A stretch of 9,841 nt of DNA, from the NCBI GenBank assembly GCA_029256665.1, contig JAQSXN010000096.1:1-9841 (forward strand), read 5' to 3'. Position 1 is the stretch's first letter, and each line of letters starts with the position of its first letter. This DNA comes from Paenibacillus sp. GTDB lineage: Bacteria; Bacillota; Bacilli; Paenibacillales; Paenibacillaceae. Below, one piece after another: positions 7,080 to 9,841 of this stretch. The translations under genes and the position numbers were made by a program. The notes below the pieces were generated by a model. That model searched no databases. It saw only the letters and a program-made list of their open reading frames with translations, and was not told the origin of the DNA.

Positions 7080-8675
7080 ATGAACGTAACGGCAGTGATC
7101 GCCGACGACGAGCCGCTAATCTTGAAGGGGCTCGGCAAGCTCATTCCTTGGGAGGAGCACGGCATCGATATTATCGGCTTCGCGAACGACGGCAAGGAAC
7201 TGATGGACATGATCGACGAGCGTTCGCCCGACATCGTCATTAGCGATATCAGCATGCCTCATCTATCCGGCATCGACATTATCAAGGAAGTCAAGCAGCG
7301 GGGGCTGGCGACCAAGGTCGTATTTATAAGCGCTTATCAAGAATTCTCTTACGCCAGGGATGCCATCGCTTACGGGGCCGTCGATTATTTGGTCAAGCCC
7401 GTCAAGAAGTCCGATCTGGAAGCCGTCATTGCCAAGACGATTTCGCTCATCCGCGAAGAAGACGAAGAGGATCGCCGTCGCAACAAGCTGGATCTGCTGG
7501 AGCGCAAAAACCAGGGCGACGAGGTCGGCGGATGGCTGGACGGGCTCACCAGAGGAACCTTGTCCGCGCAGTCGGAAGGTTACCTTTATTTGAGCGGCAA
7601 GCTGCAAGGGCCGTTGCTCGCTATCGGTATCGTCCAAATCGACAAGGCGGGGAACGACGGCGGACGCTGGCCGGTCCAGACGCGGAAGCTGGTCGAATTC
7701 GCCATCGCCAATATCGTGCAGGAAAGCATCGATGCCCACGGGCTGGGATATTGTTTCGTCAGAGATGGCAGGCACGTATTCGCCGTAAGCTTCGAGGAGC
7801 CGGGGGTGCCGGTGCTGCTTGCCGACACGATCAAGGCCAACGTAGGCAAATATTTAAAGCTGAATGTATCCATCGGCGTTGGCGCTCCCGCGAACGGGGT
7901 GGCAAGTCTCGAGCGCTCCTTCGAGCAGGCGGAGCGGGCGCTGGGGATGACCTATTTCGCCGGATTAAACAGAGTCATCGCATACCGGGAGCCGGAACCG
8001 CGCAAAGATAGAGAAAAGGAGCTGTTCGCTCTGCAATCCGAGATCATCCAAGCGTTGACGAAAGGCTCCCGGGATAACGCCGTATCCAAGCTGATGACGC
8101 TGCTTCAGGTGATCGAGACCGCAACGGTCGGCAATCGCCAGCTCGCGGTGACGACCTGCTTCTCGGCTATACTTCATATCGTGCAGGAGGTGAAGAAGTC
8201 GGATGTTCCCATGTCGGACCTCGGCTTCGATATTGCGCACCTGCAGAACAAGCTAGGCATGTACGAGACGTACGGCGCGATGTCCGAGGGCATCCGAGAC
8301 ATGCTGCAGGAGCTTAGCGACCGGATCGGCGACTATCCGGACAACAAGGAGCAGAAGCTGATCGAACGCGTGCTGCAGTACATCGGCGAACATTACGCGG
8401 AGGATATTTCGCTGGAATCGGCAGCGGCGATCGCCTTTATGAACCCCTATTATTTCAGCAGCTTCTTCAAGAAACAAGTGGGACGCAACTTCAAGCAATA
8501 CGTCACCGATCTGCGAATGGAGCAGGCGATCTCGCTGCTTAAGCATACCGACCTGATGGTCTATCAAATCGCGGAGAAGGTCGGCTACAACAACGCCCGC
8601 CACTTCAGCGACATGTTCAAGAAACAGACGGGCAAGCTGCCGCAAGAATACAAGAACGCGCTAAAGGACTCTTAG
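7080..8675 (+). CDS. YesN-type response regulator (receiver plus AraC-type DNA-binding domain)
   Basis: A 531-residue protein. The receiver domain (about 1-120) has the acidic pair Asp9/Asp10, phosphoacceptor Asp56 in IVISDISMP, Ser84 in VVFISAYQEF, and Lys106 in DYLVKPV, so it should be phosphorylated by the kinase encoded next. The middle (about 140-400) is the variable region typical of large YesN proteins; the stretch with LNVSIGVGAP and then SFEQAERALG resembles the end of a degenerate GGDEF-like fold, without a GGDEF motif. The C-terminus (about 427-525) has two helix-turn-helix units, ending MVYQIAEKVGYNNARHFSDMFKKQTGKLPQEYK. The start is ATG 7080. The kinase gene begins 15 bases after the stop, and its ribosome site overlaps that stop, so the two are co-transcribed. 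Such pairs usually regulate carbohydrate ABC transporter genes; the target here is not visible. Confidence 0.93.
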   Translation: MNVTAVIADDEPLILKGLGKLIPWEEHGIDIIGFANDGKELMDMIDERSPDIVISDISMPHLSGIDIIKEVKQRGLATKVVFISAYQEFSYARDAIAYGAVDYLVKPVKKSDLEAVIAKTISLIREEDEEDRRRNKLDLLERKNQGDEVGGWLDGLTRGTLSAQSEGYLYLSGKLQGPLLAIGIVQIDKAGNDGGRWPVQTRKLVEFAIANIVQESIDAHGLGYCFVRDGRHVFAVSFEEPGVPVLLADTIKANVGKYLKLNVSIGVGAPANGVASLERSFEQAERALGMTYFAGLNRVIAYREPEPRKDREKELFALQSEIIQALTKGSRDNAVSKLMTLLQVIETATVGNRQLAVTTCFSAILHIVQEVKKSDVPMSDLGFDIAHLQNKLGMYETYGAMSEGIRDMLQELSDRIGDYPDNKEQKLIERVLQYIGEHYAEDISLESAAAIAFMNPYYFSSFFKKQVGRNFKQYVTDLRMEQAISLLKHTDLMVYQIAEKVGYNNARHFSDMFKKQTGKLPQEYKNALKDS

Positions 8676-8683
8676 GGGAGGGG
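8674..8683 (+). promoter_or_regulatory. Strong ribosome binding site of the sensor kinase
   Basis: AGGGGAGGGG begins inside the TAG stop of the response regulator and ends 7 bases before the ATG at 8691. The overlap suggests tightly linked translation of the two proteins. Confidence 0.8.
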
Positions 8684-8690
8684 CAGCATA

Positions 8691-9841
8691 ATGATCGTGC
8701 GCAAATGGTGGAACAGCGTCTTCGTCAAATTTTCGGCCGCCTTCCTGCTGGTAGGACTCATCCCGCTGATCGCGCTCAGCGTCTTTTCCCTGCAAGCGTT
8801 TACCGGCCATGTTCAGCAGTTCACGGTCAATAACCTAAAGCAGATGTCGCTATACATGAGCTACAACGTCAATAATTTTTTCTCCGACTACGACGAGATC
8901 ACTCGTCTCATGTATACGGGCAGGTACGAGGGGTATTCGCACACGGTATCCATCAACCAGACCGACAACGTCAATCAGCGCGAGCAAATCAACAATATCC
9001 CGATCGAAGCGTTTCTAAGAACGGTATTATACAGCGACAAACATATCCGCAGCGTTTATTTCGTGCGTTCCATGGACGGCAAGCTATATTACGAGACGAG
9101 GCAGAGCAGGCCGCTTGCCGCGGACAAGCTTCCCGTCGCCGAATGGCTGGAGCCGTTGGCCGAACGCCCCAACCATTTGTCCATCTACCCGACGCATGGA
9201 GAATCTTATTACAATTCGCCTAATCGGAAGGCGATCACGTTCGGGCGCAATCTGATCGACATCTCCGGCATGTTGACCAAGGAGCCTAAAGTAGTCGGCA
9301 GCCTGTTTATCGACGTCGACGCCGGCGTGCTGGACAGCTTCTTCCAAGAGTTGAATCTCGGCGCGGAAGACGAGCTGTACGTATTGGACGGAAACGACCG
9401 CATTTACTATAGCAATCTGCCGGAAATAGAGGGTGCCGAAAGCCAAGCGACTTACGAGAATGCCGGCGGCGATCATCTGTCGTTCAGCGAAACGATTCCG
9501 TACTTGGAGGGCCGCGTGCTCATGCGAGTATCGGAACGCAATCTGTTCCAGCAGCTGACCTCGACGCAATCGGCCGTATATGTCGCGATCATCGCATGCG
9601 CGGCGGTGCTGCTGGCGATGGGCACGTTGTTCTCCAAGAGGCTGGCAGCTCCGATCCGCCAGATGCTTCAGCACATGAATAAGGTGGAGATGGGCAATCT
9701 GGATACGCAAATCGAGAGCTACGGCAAGGACGAGATCGGCAGGCTGGCCTTCGGTTTCAACCGGATGGTGGAGCGTCTCAAAGCGTTTATCGACGATGCG
9801 TACGTCGCGGAGATCAAGCAGAAGCAGACGGAGCTGAACGC
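8691..9841 (+). CDS. YesM-type sensor histidine kinase, 3' end outside window
   Basis: The frame is open from ATG 8691 to the last base, giving 383 complete codons. A short basic N-terminus (MIVRKWW) precedes transmembrane helix 1 (about 14-34). An extracellular sensor region follows (about 35-290), probably of the dCache type, containing RSVYFVRSMDGKLYY and VVGSLFIDVDAGVLDSFF. Helix 2 is at about 295-315. A HAMP linker follows (about 316-370: APIRQMLQHMNKVEMGNLDTQ and KDEIGRLAFGFNRMVERLK). The visible end, EIKQKQTELNA, is where YesM kinases continue into the LQAQINPHFLYN phosphoacceptor motif; that motif, the His and the ATPase domain lie beyond the window. It is the likely partner of the upstream response regulator, sensing an extracellular or binding-protein-bound signal and phosphorylating Asp56 of that regulator. 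Confidence 0.9.
   Translation, partial: MIVRKWWNSVFVKFSAAFLLVGLIPLIALSVFSLQAFTGHVQQFTVNNLKQMSLYMSYNVNNFFSDYDEITRLMYTGRYEGYSHTVSINQTDNVNQREQINNIPIEAFLRTVLYSDKHIRSVYFVRSMDGKLYYETRQSRPLAADKLPVAEWLEPLAERPNHLSIYPTHGESYYNSPNRKAITFGRNLIDISGMLTKEPKVVGSLFIDVDAGVLDSFFQELNLGAEDELYVLDGNDRIYYSNLPEIEGAESQATYENAGGDHLSFSETIPYLEGRVLMRVSERNLFQQLTSTQSAVYVAIIACAAVLLAMGTLFSKRLAAPIRQMLQHMNKVEMGNLDTQIESYGKDEIGRLAFGFNRMVERLKAFIDDAYVAEIKQKQTELN

Noticed and set aside
9084..9710. Open frame of 208 codons antisense to the sensor kinase
   Set aside because: The + strand frame is open through this entire region and encodes a clear sensor plus HAMP architecture; the antisense product has no domain.

Overview
The window looks like chromosomal DNA from a Gram-positive, moderately high-GC member of the Bacillota, most likely a Paenibacillaceae (Paenibacillus or Cohnella type). 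This is inferred from the strong purine-rich Shine-Dalgarno sequences ahead of most genes, a class II fumarase close to Bacillus-type proteins, a YesN/YesM-type two-component pair and an AraC-type regulator next to a carbohydrate-related gene. Genus-level assignment cannot be made from this sequence alone.

Layout. (1) Positions 2-2995 (+) hold the 3' part of a large gene for a tandem-fused ABC transporter: end of membrane domain 1, ATPase 1, low-complexity linker, membrane domain 2, ATPase 2. It resembles the IrtA/IrtB and YbtP/YbtQ siderophore-type half-transporters joined in one chain. (2) Positions 3164-4549 (+) are fumC, with a plausible promoter upstream and a strong intrinsic terminator downstream, so it is probably monocistronic. 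(3) Positions 4674-5927 (-) encode a Gfo/Idh/MocA-fold protein of the GH109 (NAD-dependent glycosidase) type. It is convergent with fumC and divergent from an AraC-family regulator at 6114-6962 (+). The pair shares a 186-bp intergenic region with candidate promoters and a dyad. (4) Positions 7080-8675 (+) encode a YesN-type response regulator. Fifteen bases further on begins a YesM-type sensor histidine kinase, which runs off the window end just after its HAMP domain.

How the genes may work together. The AraC regulator probably controls the divergent GH109 gene in response to a sugar or glycoconjugate. The response regulator and kinase form a two-gene operon of the kind that usually controls carbohydrate ABC transporters in Paenibacillaceae; its target is not visible here. 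The ABC transporter and fumC look functionally unrelated to that sugar module. The GH109/AraC pair is visibly more AT-rich than fumC and the response regulator.

No tRNA, rRNA, CRISPR array, insertion sequence or attachment site was recognised. There is no gene-free stretch over 300 bases. I did not find a clearly undescribed system; the most interesting items are the fused transporter with its structured linker and the AT-richer GH109/AraC divergon.
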